Below are positions 20,718 through 29,859 of a DNA stretch of 64,000 nucleotides, in pieces. The stretch covers positions 186,001 through 250,000 of the forward strand of contig NZ_JAHVIA010000004.1 in NCBI RefSeq assembly GCF_019801965.1, in the 5' to 3' direction. The notes below the pieces were generated by a model. That model was not told where the DNA came from and did not search any database. It was given only the letters and a program-made list of their open reading frames with translations. The number at the start of each line of letters is the position of its first letter. The first letter of the stretch is position 1. The position numbers and the translations under genes were made by a program. The stretch is from Salipiger bermudensis. Its GTDB lineage: Bacteria; Pseudomonadota; Alphaproteobacteria; Rhodobacterales; Rhodobacteraceae.

Positions 20718-21911
20718 TCAGGTCTTGGTGCCCAGGCCCAGCTGCATCAGGGTGCGGCGCACCGGTGCGATGCCGTAGAGCGCATCGAGGGCTTTCGCGC
20801 GGGCGTCTCGCAGCGGTGGTGCGGAGAGCATCGAGGTGCGGTTGAGAAGCGTGATGCCGGCCACGCGCGCGCGGATGTCGACGATGCGCTGGCGGTGGTA
20901 GGTTTCGAGCATCTGGCGGTCGCCGAGCCGGTCGGGGGCGCGGATCGCCAGCTCGTTCAGCGCGCGCAGATCGTTCAGCGACATGTTGAGCCCCTGCGCG
21001 CCGATCGGCGGCACCACGTGGGCCGCCTCGGCGACCAGGGCCAGCCGCTCGCCGGACAGGCGCTCCGCGTGCTGGGCGATGATCGGCCAGAGCGTGCGCT
21101 GCGAGGCCAGCTTGAGCGGGCCGAGGATGTGACAGGAGCGCTCCGACATGGCCGCTTCGAGCGCCGGCGTGTCGAGCTTGAAGAGCGCTTCGGCCTTCGG
21201 CCCTTCCTCCATCCAGACCACCGCCGAGGAGGGCGCCCCATCCAGATCCGGCAGCGGCACGAGGGTGAAGGGGCCGCCGGTGCGGTGGATCTCGGTCGAA
21301 ACATTGCCATGCGGGATCGGGTGCGTCACCGCGAAGGCCAGCGCCTTCTGGCCGAACCGCGTGGTCTTCACCCCGATCCCGGCGGCGCGGCGCATCGGCG
21401 AGTTGCGCCCGTCGGCGGCGATCACCAGCCGCACGGTGGCGTGGCTGCCATCCGACAGACCGACGCGCGCCGCGGCCTCGCGGGTGAAGAGCGTCGTGGT
21501 GCCGGTGCCGGGGCGGAAATCCACCCCCGGCATCTCGTGCAGATGGGCCGAGATCTCCCGCCGCAGCAGCCAGTTGGGCAGGTTCCAGCCGAACGGCCGC
21601 TCCGAGATGTCCTCGGCGTCGAAATCCCGCGTCACCCGCGGCTCGGGCCGCTCGCCGCCGGCATCGATGATGCGCATCACCTGCAGCGGCATGGCGTGGC
21701 CCTCGAGCCGCGCCCAGAGCCCGCACTGGTCGAGGAAATCCCGCGCCGGCTGCAGGAAGGCAGTGGTGCGCAGATCGGCGCCCGCGGCCTCGCGGTCGGT
21801 CACCGGCGGTGCTGGATCGACGCAGAGCACCGAGAACCCGGCGGAGCCGAAGGCGGCGGCCGCGGTCAGACCCGCGATGCCGCCGCCCGAGATGACAATG
21901 TCGTAATCCAT
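20718..21911 (-). CDS. UbiH/UbiF/COQ6-type FAD-dependent hydroxylase
   Basis: The 397-residue flavoprotein monooxygenase probably hydroxylates the ubiquinone ring. The FAD dinucleotide-binding motif DIVISGGGIAGLTAAAAFGSAG starts at residue 4; the GD-like motif reads LALVAEAAHVVPPIGAQGLNMSLNDLRAL (about 300-328), with AEAAH where most relatives have GDAAH. The internal LVIAADGRNSPMRRAAG is the second FAD/NADPH motif. ATG 21911 begins the Rossmann fold. Which ring carbon is hydroxylated cannot be decided here. Upstream in the same direction is a small membrane protein gene. Confidence 0.9.
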   Translation of the reverse strand: MDYDIVISGGGIAGLTAAAAFGSAGFSVLCVDPAPPVTDREAAGADLRTTAFLQPARDFLDQCGLWARLEGHAMPLQVMRIIDAGGERPEPRVTRDFDAEDISERPFGWNLPNWLLRREISAHLHEMPGVDFRPGTGTTTLFTREAAARVGLSDGSHATVRLVIAADGRNSPMRRAAGIGVKTTRFGQKALAFAVTHPIPHGNVSTEIHRTGGPFTLVPLPDLDGAPSSAVVWMEEGPKAEALFKLDTPALEAAMSERSCHILGPLKLASQRTLWPIIAQHAERLSGERLALVAEAAHVVPPIGAQGLNMSLNDLRALNELAIRAPDRLGDRQMLETYHRQRIVDIRARVAGITLLNRTSMLSAPPLRDARAKALDALYGIAPVRRTLMQLGLGTKT

Positions 21912-21967
21912 GACCGCTCTCCTTTGCCTCTCTATCTAGGGCAGGCGCAGGCAAGAGGCCATGCCGC

Positions 21968-22186
21968 TCACTTGCCGACGGTGATCAGCAGGATCGCCGC
22001 GTAGCAGACCGGCACGCAGGCCAGGGCCGACATCGCGAGACCGGCGGCACCCCAGATCACCGTGGCGGTGATCACCAGCGCGAGAAACACCGCGACGCCT
22101 GCGAAGAGCTTGGCCTCGATGCTGATCCCGCCCGAGCGGGTCTGGCTGGCGGTGAGGGCGGTGTCGGCGGCGTTGGTCATGGTCAT
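21968..22186 (-). CDS. Small two-segment membrane protein
   Basis: The 72-residue hypothetical protein has a polar N-terminus followed by two hydrophobic segments (about residues 25-45, GVAVFLALVITATVIWGAAG, and 48-68). ATG 22186 follows GGGAGATCC; a second ATG lies two codons later, and an upstream extension exists but is not preferred. It lies 56 nt upstream of the UbiH-type gene on the same strand and may be co-transcribed. No function can be assigned. Confidence 0.6.
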   Translation of the reverse strand: MTMTNAADTALTASQTRSGGISIEAKLFAGVAVFLALVITATVIWGAAGLAMSALACVPVCYAAILLITVGK

Positions 22187-22324
22187 GCAGGGATCTCCCT
22201 GGAACGGTTGCGGCGCCGCCTGGGCGGCGGCTGGTTCGCAGCGGAGATAATGATGCAGGCCGCGCATATCATCTGTCAGAATTGCCGCAGGCACGAAATG
22301 TCGCAGCCGGCCGCGCGCGGGGGA

Positions 22325-22969
22325 TCAGCGCAGTCCGCGCAGGAAGTCGGCGAGATCGTCCGTGTGGTGCTCGATATGCGCGCCCTCGCCGCGCTCGGGG
22401 GCGACATGCACCGTGCGCATCCCCATCGCATGCGGCGCGCTGAGATTGCGCGGGTCGTCCTCGAACATCGCGGCCCGCGTCGGATCGGTGCCGTCGAGCG
22501 CAAACACCGTGCGGAAGGCGCCTTCCTCGGGCTTGGGGCGATATCCCGCATGTTCGACCCCGTAGATCGCGTCGAAGGCCGCATCCAGACCGCGCGCCTG
22601 CAGCACCTGCGCCGCGTAGGGGGCGCTGCCGTTGGTGTAGACGATCTTGCGCCCGGGCAGGTCGGCGATCAGCTCGGCCAAGTGCGGATCCGGGCTGAGC
22701 GCGTCGAAGGTGATGTCGTGCACCTCCTCGAGATAGGCGTCGGGATCGATGTGATGCTCGGCCATCAGCCCCGCCAGCGTGGTGCCGTGCAGGTGCCAGT
22801 AGGTCTTGCGCAGGGCGTCGGCCTCGCCGTGGTCGGCGCCGGTGACGCGCATGACGAAATCGGTCATCTTGCGCTCGATCTGGTCGAAGAGCCGGGCGGC
22901 GGGCGGGTAGAGCGTATTGTCGAGGTCGAAGACCCAGTGACGCACGTGGGAGAAATGCTGTTTGACCAT
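22325..22969 (-). CDS. HAD-family pyrimidine 5'-nucleotidase
   Basis: The 214-residue haloacid-dehalogenase-fold phosphatase has motif I WVFDLDNTLYPP (nucleophile Asp near residue 15), motif II IVYTNGSAPYA, motif III Lys in GYRPKPEEGAF and motif IV MFEDDPRNL. The DNTLYPP form and the length match the Sdt1/Phm8-like pyrimidine 5'-nucleotidases, which dephosphorylate UMP/CMP. ATG 22969 (MVKQHFSHV) is chosen; a much longer open frame upstream overlaps the GntR gene and is not coding. It is divergent from the GntR/FCD regulator with 99 nt between starts. Confidence 0.88.
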   Translation of the reverse strand: MVKQHFSHVRHWVFDLDNTLYPPAARLFDQIERKMTDFVMRVTGADHGEADALRKTYWHLHGTTLAGLMAEHHIDPDAYLEEVHDITFDALSPDPHLAELIADLPGRKIVYTNGSAPYAAQVLQARGLDAAFDAIYGVEHAGYRPKPEEGAFRTVFALDGTDPTRAAMFEDDPRNLSAPHAMGMRTVHVAPERGEGAHIEHHTDDLADFLRGLR

Positions 22970-23068
22970 GCGCGCGACCCTAGTCGCGACGCGGCGCCGC
23001 GGCAATGGGCGCATTGATCCCGGTGGCGTGATGGCGCTATCGTCGCGGAACCGCCCGAGGAGACATGC

Positions 23069-23713
23069 ATGAACCAGATCCGCACCCCCAACAAGGACGC
23101 CTACACGCTGATCCTCGAGGCCATCGATTCCGGCGTCTATCGGCCCGGCGACCGGCTCGTCGAGAGCGAGCTGGCAGAGCGGTTCGGGGTCTCGCGCACG
23201 CCGATCCGCGAGGCGCTGCAGCGGCTCGAGACGCAATCGCTGCTGGCCCGCGACGGGCGCTCGCTGATCGTCGCCTCGCTCGATCATAACCAGATGGCCG
23301 AGCTCTACGTGGTGCGCACCGAGCTCGAGGGGCTCGCGGCCCGGCTGGCGGCGCGCCATGCCACCGAGGAGGAGATCCAGGTGCTGCGCGACATGGTGGC
23401 CGAGGACCAGGCGCTGGTCGACGATCCCTCGGCCCTGGCCCGCGCCAACCGGCGCTTCCACCGCATGATCCACCTCGCATCGCACAATCGCTTCCTGGTG
23501 CAGCAGCTCGACCTGGTGCACCGCTCGATGGCGCTGATGGCAACGACCTCGCTGGCGGCACAGGGCCGGGGCGAGATCGCGCTCGGCGAACACCAGGCCA
23601 TCGTCGACGCGATCTCGCGGCGCGACGAGGATGCCGCCTACCGGGCGCTGCGCGACCACATCTCGGTGGCCTTCGTGACCCGGCTCAAGCTCGACAGTCA
23701 GAAGATCGACTGA
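23069..23713 (+). CDS. GntR family regulator, FCD subfamily
   Basis: The 214-residue DNA-binding protein has a winged helix at about residues 8-70 (SGVYRPGDRLVESELAERFGVSRTPIREALQRLE, a textbook GntR motif) and a helical FCD effector domain at about 80-205 with the metal-binding His of NRRFHRMIHLASHN and the later GEHQAIVDAI and LRDHI. Such regulators usually respond to an organic acid. It is divergent from the HAD nucleotidase. Its 3' end overlaps the convergent glycosyltransferase gene by 16 nt. Confidence 0.93.
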   Translation: MNQIRTPNKDAYTLILEAIDSGVYRPGDRLVESELAERFGVSRTPIREALQRLETQSLLARDGRSLIVASLDHNQMAELYVVRTELEGLAARLAARHATEEEIQVLRDMVAEDQALVDDPSALARANRRFHRMIHLASHNRFLVQQLDLVHRSMALMATTSLAAQGRGEIALGEHQAIVDAISRRDEDAAYRALRDHISVAFVTRLKLDSQKID

Positions 23714-25566
23714 CGCCCCGTTTCGCGGCCCTCGGCTGCGGGCAGATCCGCGCCGGGATGGTCGGGCGCCGAGTGCCCGTGCATGGTCTTTTCCCAGTGG
23801 AACGGCCGCGCGATCAGCTCGAAGAGCGCCTTGTAGATCGCCACCGTCGCCAGCGGAAAATAGAGAAACAGCGTCGGCACCCAGGGCAGCAGGCCAGCAT
23901 GCGGGCTGCGCGCCACCGCGAAGACGCTGACCACCAGAGAGACCGCCTCGCTGGCGATCAGGCAGCCGAAGAGCAGGCGCAGCTGACCCGGGTCGAGCGC
24001 GGCGATCATCTCGGGCTGCCAGCCCGCCAGCAGCAGCCAGAAGGCCCAGAGCGCCGGGGCGAGCAGGAATTGCAGGATCGTCGTCAGGAACAGCACCTGC
24101 ATGCCGAAGAACCGCCACGCACCGAGCGCGCGCAGCAATGCGAGCGGGCGGCGCGAATGCACCAGCCAAGTGATCATGTAGCCCTTGAGCCAGCGCGAGC
24201 GCTGCCGCACCCAGGGCCAGGGCCGGTTGTTGGCCTCTTCTCGGGTCACCACGGGCAGCAGCTCGGTGACATAGCCGAAGCGGGCGAGGCGGATGCCGAG
24301 ATCCGCATCCTCGGTGACGTTATGCGCATCCCAGCCGCCGACCCGCTCAAGTGCCTCGCGGCGGAAGAACACGGTGGTGCCGCCGAGCGGGATGGCGAAG
24401 CCCAGCCGGGCGAGGCCGGGCAGCACGACGCGGAACCAGGTGGCGTATTCGATGCAGAAGCAGCGCGACAGCCAGTTGGCGCGCGGGTTGTAGAAATCGA
24501 GGATGCCCTGAAGGCAGCCGGTTTCCGGGGGCGCGCGGCAGAAATGGCCGACCACGTGCAGAAGCTGGTCGGGGGCGGGGGAATCCTCTGCATCATAGAT
24601 CCCGATGATCTCGCCACGGGCGAAATTCAGGCCGTAATTCAACGCCCGCGGCTTGGTGGTGATGGGCCCTGTCGGCACCTCGATCACCCGCACCCACGGC
24701 GGCAGCCGGGTGGCGGCGAGCGCGGCGCGCGTGGTGTCGTCGCGGGCCTCGAGCAGCAGCAGCACCTCAAGCCGGTGGCGCGGATAGTCGAGCCGGGAGA
24801 GCCGCTCGATCAGCGCGCTCGCGATGCGCTCCTCGCGAAACAGCGGCACCAGCAGGGAGACCATCGGCCAGCGTTCGGGGCGCGGCGGTTCGGGCGGTGC
24901 GGGGCGGCGGCTGGCGAGCAGCGCGGCGAGCCGGGTGAGCTGCGCGAGGGCCAGCATGGCGATGGCGATCGCCGCGGCGCCGGCGAAGAACAGCGCCGGT
25001 GCGAGGGTGAGGGCGCAGAGCCCTGCGAGCGCGACCCCGCCGCCGATCAGCGCGCTGTGCAGGGTCAGGCGGTTGAGATCGCGGCAGCTGAGCTCGGGGC
25101 GCAGCCCGGTCTCGGCCCGGCGGACGAGGGCCTCGCCGTGGCGCGCCGCGATCTCGGCCTCGATATCCTCGAGCGTGGCCTGTGCCATGACCACCTCGCC
25201 GCAGCCGGCGGGCAGGGCGGCGCGCGCCGCCGCGAACCCCTCGGGCTGGGCGGCGGCGAGAAACAGCGTCTCGCCGACGCGCAGCCAGGGCAGGGCCGTG
25301 TGGCGCAGGCACAGATCGGCAGGCAGGAGCTCGGCAAGGGCGGGATCCGGCGGCCGGCTGGCCCGCTCGAAGCTGAGCGGCGGGCCACGCCAGACCGGCC
25401 CGGGGGCCTCGGCGAGCCGGCGCGCGCGGGACGTCGCATTGGCGAAGCGCCGCAGGTGATCCGCGACCGGATCGCTTGGCTCGCCGAGCGCAGGCGGCGC
25501 AGGCGGCGCAGAAGTCGAACCCGGCGCATGCCGGGACGAATGAAAGACCGGTTTGAGCTCTGGCAT
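23698..25566 (-). CDS. Glycosyltransferase family 2 with N-terminal GspE_N-like domain
   Basis: The 622-residue membrane protein has residues ~60-150 resembling the GspE_N/MshEN domain (LPADLCLRHTALPWLRVGETLFLA, then AQATLEDIEAEIAARHGEALVRR). Two membrane segments follow (about 175-215), then a GT2 catalytic domain (about 235-480: VSLLVPLFREER, IGIYDAEDSP, GTTVFF, TEDADLGIRL, QRSRWLKGYM), then C-terminal membrane segments. The ED and QRSRW motifs are those of processive-type GT2 enzymes. It probably adds sugar at the inner face of the membrane. ATG 25566 has its ribosome site in a hairpin. Confidence 0.85.
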   Translation of the reverse strand: MPELKPVFHSSRHAPGSTSAPPAPPALGEPSDPVADHLRRFANATSRARRLAEAPGPVWRGPPLSFERASRPPDPALAELLPADLCLRHTALPWLRVGETLFLAAAQPEGFAAARAALPAGCGEVVMAQATLEDIEAEIAARHGEALVRRAETGLRPELSCRDLNRLTLHSALIGGGVALAGLCALTLAPALFFAGAAAIAIAMLALAQLTRLAALLASRRPAPPEPPRPERWPMVSLLVPLFREERIASALIERLSRLDYPRHRLEVLLLLEARDDTTRAALAATRLPPWVRVIEVPTGPITTKPRALNYGLNFARGEIIGIYDAEDSPAPDQLLHVVGHFCRAPPETGCLQGILDFYNPRANWLSRCFCIEYATWFRVVLPGLARLGFAIPLGGTTVFFRREALERVGGWDAHNVTEDADLGIRLARFGYVTELLPVVTREEANNRPWPWVRQRSRWLKGYMITWLVHSRRPLALLRALGAWRFFGMQVLFLTTILQFLLAPALWAFWLLLAGWQPEMIAALDPGQLRLLFGCLIASEAVSLVVSVFAVARSPHAGLLPWVPTLFLYFPLATVAIYKALFELIARPFHWEKTMHGHSAPDHPGADLPAAEGRETGRQSIF

Positions 25567-25570
25567 GGCC

Positions 25571-25594
25571 CCCTCCTGTGCCGAGACAGGAGGG
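25571..25594 (-). promoter_or_regulatory. Hairpin enclosing the glycosyltransferase ribosome site
   Basis: In the transcript CCCTCCTGT, loop CTCGGC, ACAGGAGGG form a 9-bp perfect stem. The Shine-Dalgarno AGGAGGGGG begins in the right arm, and 4 nt separate the stem from ATG 25566. It lies 65 nt after the carA stop, so it could alternatively mark the carA 3' end, but no U-run follows. Confidence 0.6.
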
Positions 25595-25659
25595 TTGTCG
25601 GCCCGTTAAGGTAAAGCGCGAGTTAATTTCGGCGGGTCGCGCTGAAAATTTTGCCTCAC

Positions 25660-26799
25660 TCACATTGCCTGAACGAAGCGCTCGAACAGGTAGAAGCTGT
25701 CTTGCGGGCCAGGGCTCGCCTCGGGGTGGTGCTGGACCGAGAAAACCGGACGGTCGCTCATGCGGATGCCGCAGTTGGAGCCGTCGAACAGCGAGACATG
25801 GGTCTCGACCACGCCCTGGGGCAGCGACTGGCCATCGACCGCGAAACCGTGGTTCATCGAGGTGATCTCGACCTTGCCGGTCTCGAGCTCCTTCACCGGG
25901 TGGTTGGCGCCGTGGTGGCCGTGGTTCATCTTGACGGTCTTGCCGCCAAGCGCCAGCGCCAGCATCTGGTGGCCGAGGCAGATGCCGAAGACCGGCAGCT
26001 CGGTATCGTCGAGGATGCCCTTGATCATCGGCACCGCATAGGCGCCGGTGGCCGCCGGGTCGCCGGGGCCGTTCGACAGGAACACGCCGTCGGGATTGTG
26101 CGCCAGCACCTCTTCCTTGGTGGCGGTGGCGGGCAGCACGGTGACGTCGCAGCCGGCGGAGGCGAGGCAGCGCAGGATGTTGCGCTTGGCGCCGTAATCG
26201 ATGGCGACCACCTTCTTCTTCGGCGCGGTCTGCGGCGCGTAGCCCTCGGGCCAGGCCCACCGCATCTCGTCCCAGCGGTAGCTCTGGGCGCAAGTGACGC
26301 CCTTGGCGAGATCGACCCCGGTCAGGCCCGGGAAGGCGCGCGCAGCCTTGACCAGCGCCTCGACATCGAACTTGCCCTCGGGATCATGCGCCAGCGCCAC
26401 GTGCGGCGCGCCGGATTGCCGGATGGCGCGGGTCAGGCGCCGCGTGTCGATGCCGCCGATGGCGATGCGCCCGCGCGAGGCCAGCCACTCGGAGAGCTCC
26501 TGCACCGCGCGCCAGTTGGAGCTCTGCGTCGGCATCCACTTGACCACCATGCCCGCGGCCACCGGATCCTGGGTCTCGTCATCCTCGGGATTGACGCCGA
26601 CATTGCCGATATGCGGGAAGGTGAAGGTCACGATCTGGCCCGCGTAGGACGGGTCGGTCATGATCTCTTGGTAGCCGGTCATGGCGGTGTTGAAGCAGAG
26701 CTCGGCCTCGGTCTGGCCGGTGGCGCCGAACCCCTGTCCGTAGAACAGCGTGCCATCGGCGAGGGCGAGGCAGGCGGTAGGTTTGGCGATCGGCGGCAT
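25660..26799 (-). CDS. carA: Carbamoyl-phosphate synthase small subunit
   Basis: Glutamine amidotransferase chain: hydrolyses glutamine and channels ammonia to CarB, making carbamoyl phosphate for arginine and pyrimidines. It has 379 residues. The N-terminal CPSase domain reads CLALADGTLFYGQGFGA and CFNTAMTGYQEIMTDPSYAGQ. The C-terminal class I amidotransferase has the nucleophile Cys in FGICLGHQMLAL and the His-Glu pair in VQHHPEASPGP. ATG 26799 begins the conserved region. carB is not in this window. Divergent from yqeY, an arrangement I recall as common in Rhodobacterales. Downstream AGCGCGA / TCGCGCT with TTTACC may be a weak terminator. Confidence 0.98.
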   Translation of the reverse strand: MPPIAKPTACLALADGTLFYGQGFGATGQTEAELCFNTAMTGYQEIMTDPSYAGQIVTFTFPHIGNVGVNPEDDETQDPVAAGMVVKWMPTQSSNWRAVQELSEWLASRGRIAIGGIDTRRLTRAIRQSGAPHVALAHDPEGKFDVEALVKAARAFPGLTGVDLAKGVTCAQSYRWDEMRWAWPEGYAPQTAPKKKVVAIDYGAKRNILRCLASAGCDVTVLPATATKEEVLAHNPDGVFLSNGPGDPAATGAYAVPMIKGILDDTELPVFGICLGHQMLALALGGKTVKMNHGHHGANHPVKELETGKVEITSMNHGFAVDGQSLPQGVVETHVSLFDGSNCGIRMSDRPVFSVQHHPEASPGPQDSFYLFERFVQAM

Positions 26800-26995
26800 G
26801 GCGCGACTCCTTTTGGCAGCTGGCAGACGGCAAATTGCGCCTTAGGTAAGGTGCGCGGGACTTGGGGTCAAGTGCTATCCTGAAAACGGAATCTGTTTAA
26901 AATCAATGGCTTGTCGCGGGGTCGCGCAGAGTTGCGCCGCGCCGGGGCATTCGGTAGGTTGGGCTCTTGAAACGTCAACGGGGATTATCGTTTCC

Positions 26996-27463
26996 ATGCA
27001 ATTGCGAGAACGCATCTCGGCTGCGACCAAGCAGGCGATGAAGGACCGAGCGACCGACAGGTTGTCGACGCTGCGGCTGATCAACGCCACGTTCAAGGAT
27101 CGCGACATCGCGGCACGGGGCGATGGCAACGAGACGGGGGTCGACGAGGCCGAATTGCTGGCGCTGCTGGTGAAGATGGTCAAGCAGCGCAAGGAAAGCG
27201 CGCGGACCTATGAAGAGGGCGGCCGGCTCGACCTTGCCGAACAGGAACTGGCCGAGGTCGAGGTGATCGAGGAATTCCTGCCAAAGCCTTTGAGCGACGA
27301 GGAAATCTCGCAGGCCGTCGACAGCGCCATGAGCGAGGTCGGCGCCAGCTCGATCCGCGACATGGGCCGGGTGATGGGGGTGCTCAAGGGGCGCTACCAG
27401 GGCCGGATGGACTTCGGCGCCGTGGGCCCGATGGTCAAGGATCGGCTCGCCGCGGCGGGCTGA
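26996..27463 (+). CDS. GatB/YqeY domain-containing protein
   Basis: The 155-residue protein is wholly a YqeY domain, the helical tail domain of the amidotransferase GatB, here free-standing. Signatures: LRERISAATKQAMKDRATDRLSTLRLI at the start, KMVKQRKESARTYEEGGR in the middle, and MGRVMGVLKGRYQGRMDFG near the end. It may act in tRNA-dependent amidation or tRNA binding, but the role of stand-alone YqeY is not settled. ATG 26996 is chosen over an upstream in-frame start because it begins the conserved region. It is divergent from carA across 196 nt. Confidence 0.92.
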   Translation: MQLRERISAATKQAMKDRATDRLSTLRLINATFKDRDIAARGDGNETGVDEAELLALLVKMVKQRKESARTYEEGGRLDLAEQELAEVEVIEEFLPKPLSDEEISQAVDSAMSEVGASSIRDMGRVMGVLKGRYQGRMDFGAVGPMVKDRLAAAG

Positions 27464-27475
27464 TCGGGGCGCGGC

Positions 27476-28372
27476 TCAGGGCTCCGGGAACTGCTCTCGG
27501 GCCGCCGCCCAGTCCTTTGGGTCGACGGGAAAGCGCTGCACGAAGCGGGTCTTGAAGCCGACCCGGCCGCGCCGCGCGCCGAAGTTTTCACCGTGATTGA
27601 GCACGTAGAGCACCGCCGGGCGGCGCAGGGCCGAGAGGCTGCGCCCGGCGAGTCGCGCCAGAAACGGGAACATGCGGTGCTCATGCGCCGTCATCTCGCG
27701 CAGGAAGGCGGCGCTCTCGGGCAGATCGGGATCGTGCAGCAGCGCGGTGCAGGAGCCGCAGAGCTTCCAGAACGGCTTACGCAGCGGCTTTGTCAGGCTA
27801 CGCGGACCGGCCAGCGCCACATCGCCCGTCGCGTGATCCATGACATAGCCGCTCTCGACGAGGTAGCCGGCCTCCTGCCGCTCGAGCATCTCCGACACCG
27901 TGCCGTCGCGCAGCAGATCGTCGGCATCGAAGCTCATGACATAGGCGGCGCCGGTCTCGCGCGCGGCGAGGTCATCGCAGAGCGCCGCGAGCTTGCGCCA
28001 CTTGTCGTTGCCGGGCGTGGGGTCGTCGAAGGGCAGCCAGCGCAGGCGCGGGTCGTCGGGCAGGGGCGGGCGCTCCTGGCAGCAGATCACCGCCTCCCAC
28101 GCGCCGTCCTGCCGGCGGAAGCTATCGATGGTCGCCTGCAGCCGCTCGGTCACCGCCTGCCAGTCGCCCACGTGATGCGGGCCGACCAGCGGCACGAGGA
28201 AGATCACCTTCTCGGCCCGGGGCCTTGCCTTGCCGCGCGTCGCTGCGCGCAGCGCCAGCGCCGCCTGCTCGGAGGGCGCGGGCGAGAGCCGCGCGGCCAG
28301 CGAGGGCGCGAGCGCCGCGGCGGCGCGCAGGGCGTAGCGTTTGAGCTTGGGCGTGGCGGGGGCCTGGGCCAT
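27476..28372 (-). CDS. Glycosyltransferase, GT-A fold
   Basis: The 298-residue protein has a GT-A-like core: VIFLVPLVGPHHVGDW at about residue 55, a donor-site DxD-type motif YVMSFDADDLL near 145-155, and later KPFWKLCGSCTALL and EHRMFPFLARL. This resembles small family-2-like transferases of roseobacters that are encoded singly. A Pro/Ala-rich N-terminus (residues 1-50) precedes the core. There are no membrane segments, so it is cytoplasmic. It is convergent with yqeY (12-nt gap) and downstream of the DUF2244 gene. The sugar and acceptor are unknown. Confidence 0.7.
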   Translation of the reverse strand: MAQAPATPKLKRYALRAAAALAPSLAARLSPAPSEQAALALRAATRGKARPRAEKVIFLVPLVGPHHVGDWQAVTERLQATIDSFRRQDGAWEAVICCQERPPLPDDPRLRWLPFDDPTPGNDKWRKLAALCDDLAARETGAAYVMSFDADDLLRDGTVSEMLERQEAGYLVESGYVMDHATGDVALAGPRSLTKPLRKPFWKLCGSCTALLHDPDLPESAAFLREMTAHEHRMFPFLARLAGRSLSALRRPAVLYVLNHGENFGARRGRVGFKTRFVQRFPVDPKDWAAAREQFPEP

Positions 28373-28400
28373 GGGAAATCCTTGCGGGGGCCGGGCGGCT

Positions 28401-28898
28401 TTAGGGGCGGGCGAGCACGCGCACCCGGTCGCTCAGCTCGGCGAAGAGGGTCTTGCGCTCGTCTTCGCTCAGAAACGCGCCGATCTCAACCTCCCGCCCG
28501 CTGCCTTGGAGCGTCACGTAATAGGGCACCGGGCCGCCGCGCTCGTGCATTGCGACCTTGACCCAGTAGGGGTTGCCCTCCCAGTCTTGGTCCGGGCCGC
28601 GCGGGTTGTGGCGCACGAGGCGCAGGGTCTCGTGGTCGATGGTGAGGATCTCGAGGATCTGCCGGTCGCGGTTGTTGCGCCGGATGGCGAGCCAGATGCC
28701 GCCCACCGCCAGCAGCATGAAGGGCAGCAGGCCCCAGAGCAGCACGGTGCCGATCAGCCCGAAGAACGGGATCAGCGCCAGCAGGAAGAAGCTCAGGATG
28801 AAGATCGAGAAGCCCTCGGCCGAGAGCGATTGGTGCGGCCAGAGATGCAGCTCTGCCCGGTCGGATGGTGCGTTTGTCTGTTCCCAGCGATACGGCAT
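28401..28898 (-). CDS. DUF2244 family membrane protein
   Basis: The 165-residue protein has two adjacent membrane segments (about residues 30-68: FSIFILSFFLLALIPFFG and LLPFMLLAVGGIWLA) followed by a cytoplasmic domain with LTIDHETLRLVRHNPRG and EIGAFLSEDER. This is the DUF2244 pattern. Its function is unknown; I recall relatives near cytochrome oxidase or cell-division genes, and ctaD is indeed close (29860-31533). It is 28 nt upstream of the glycosyltransferase on the same strand. Confidence 0.82.
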   Translation of the reverse strand: MPYRWEQTNAPSDRAELHLWPHQSLSAEGFSIFILSFFLLALIPFFGLIGTVLLWGLLPFMLLAVGGIWLAIRRNNRDRQILEILTIDHETLRLVRHNPRGPDQDWEGNPYWVKVAMHERGGPVPYYVTLQGSGREVEIGAFLSEDERKTLFAELSDRVRVLARP

Positions 28899-28981
28899 GA
28901 CGGGCGAAATTTAGCACCTCCAACGCACCGGTCGACAAGAAAGATGCCGCAGCCCTGCAGCTTTGGCGGGGGAGGCGCGGT

Positions 28982-29731
<750 letters not shown>

Positions 29732-29798
29732 GGGGCAAGTGCAGCCGGTTTTGCAGGTCCGCGCAAGGAGGCAGATCAAACCGAGGGGGGATGCCTGC

Positions 29799-29836
29799 AA
29801 AAGAAGAAGGCCCCGGGGCTATGCTCCGGGGCCTTC
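29799..29836 (-). terminator. Rho-independent terminator of ctaD
   Basis: On the minus strand an 11-bp perfect stem GAAGGCCCCGG / CCGGGGCCTTC with a 9-nt loop is followed by TTCTTTT. It lies 24 nt after the ctaD stop. Confidence 0.88.
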
Positions 29837-29859
29837 GATCATTTCGGAGTCAGCCTGGC

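Noticed and set aside
22970-24169. N-terminal extension of the HAD nucleotidase gene
   Set aside because: It would overlap the GntR regulator and glycosyltransferase; the HAD fold starts at 22969 and is the normal length.
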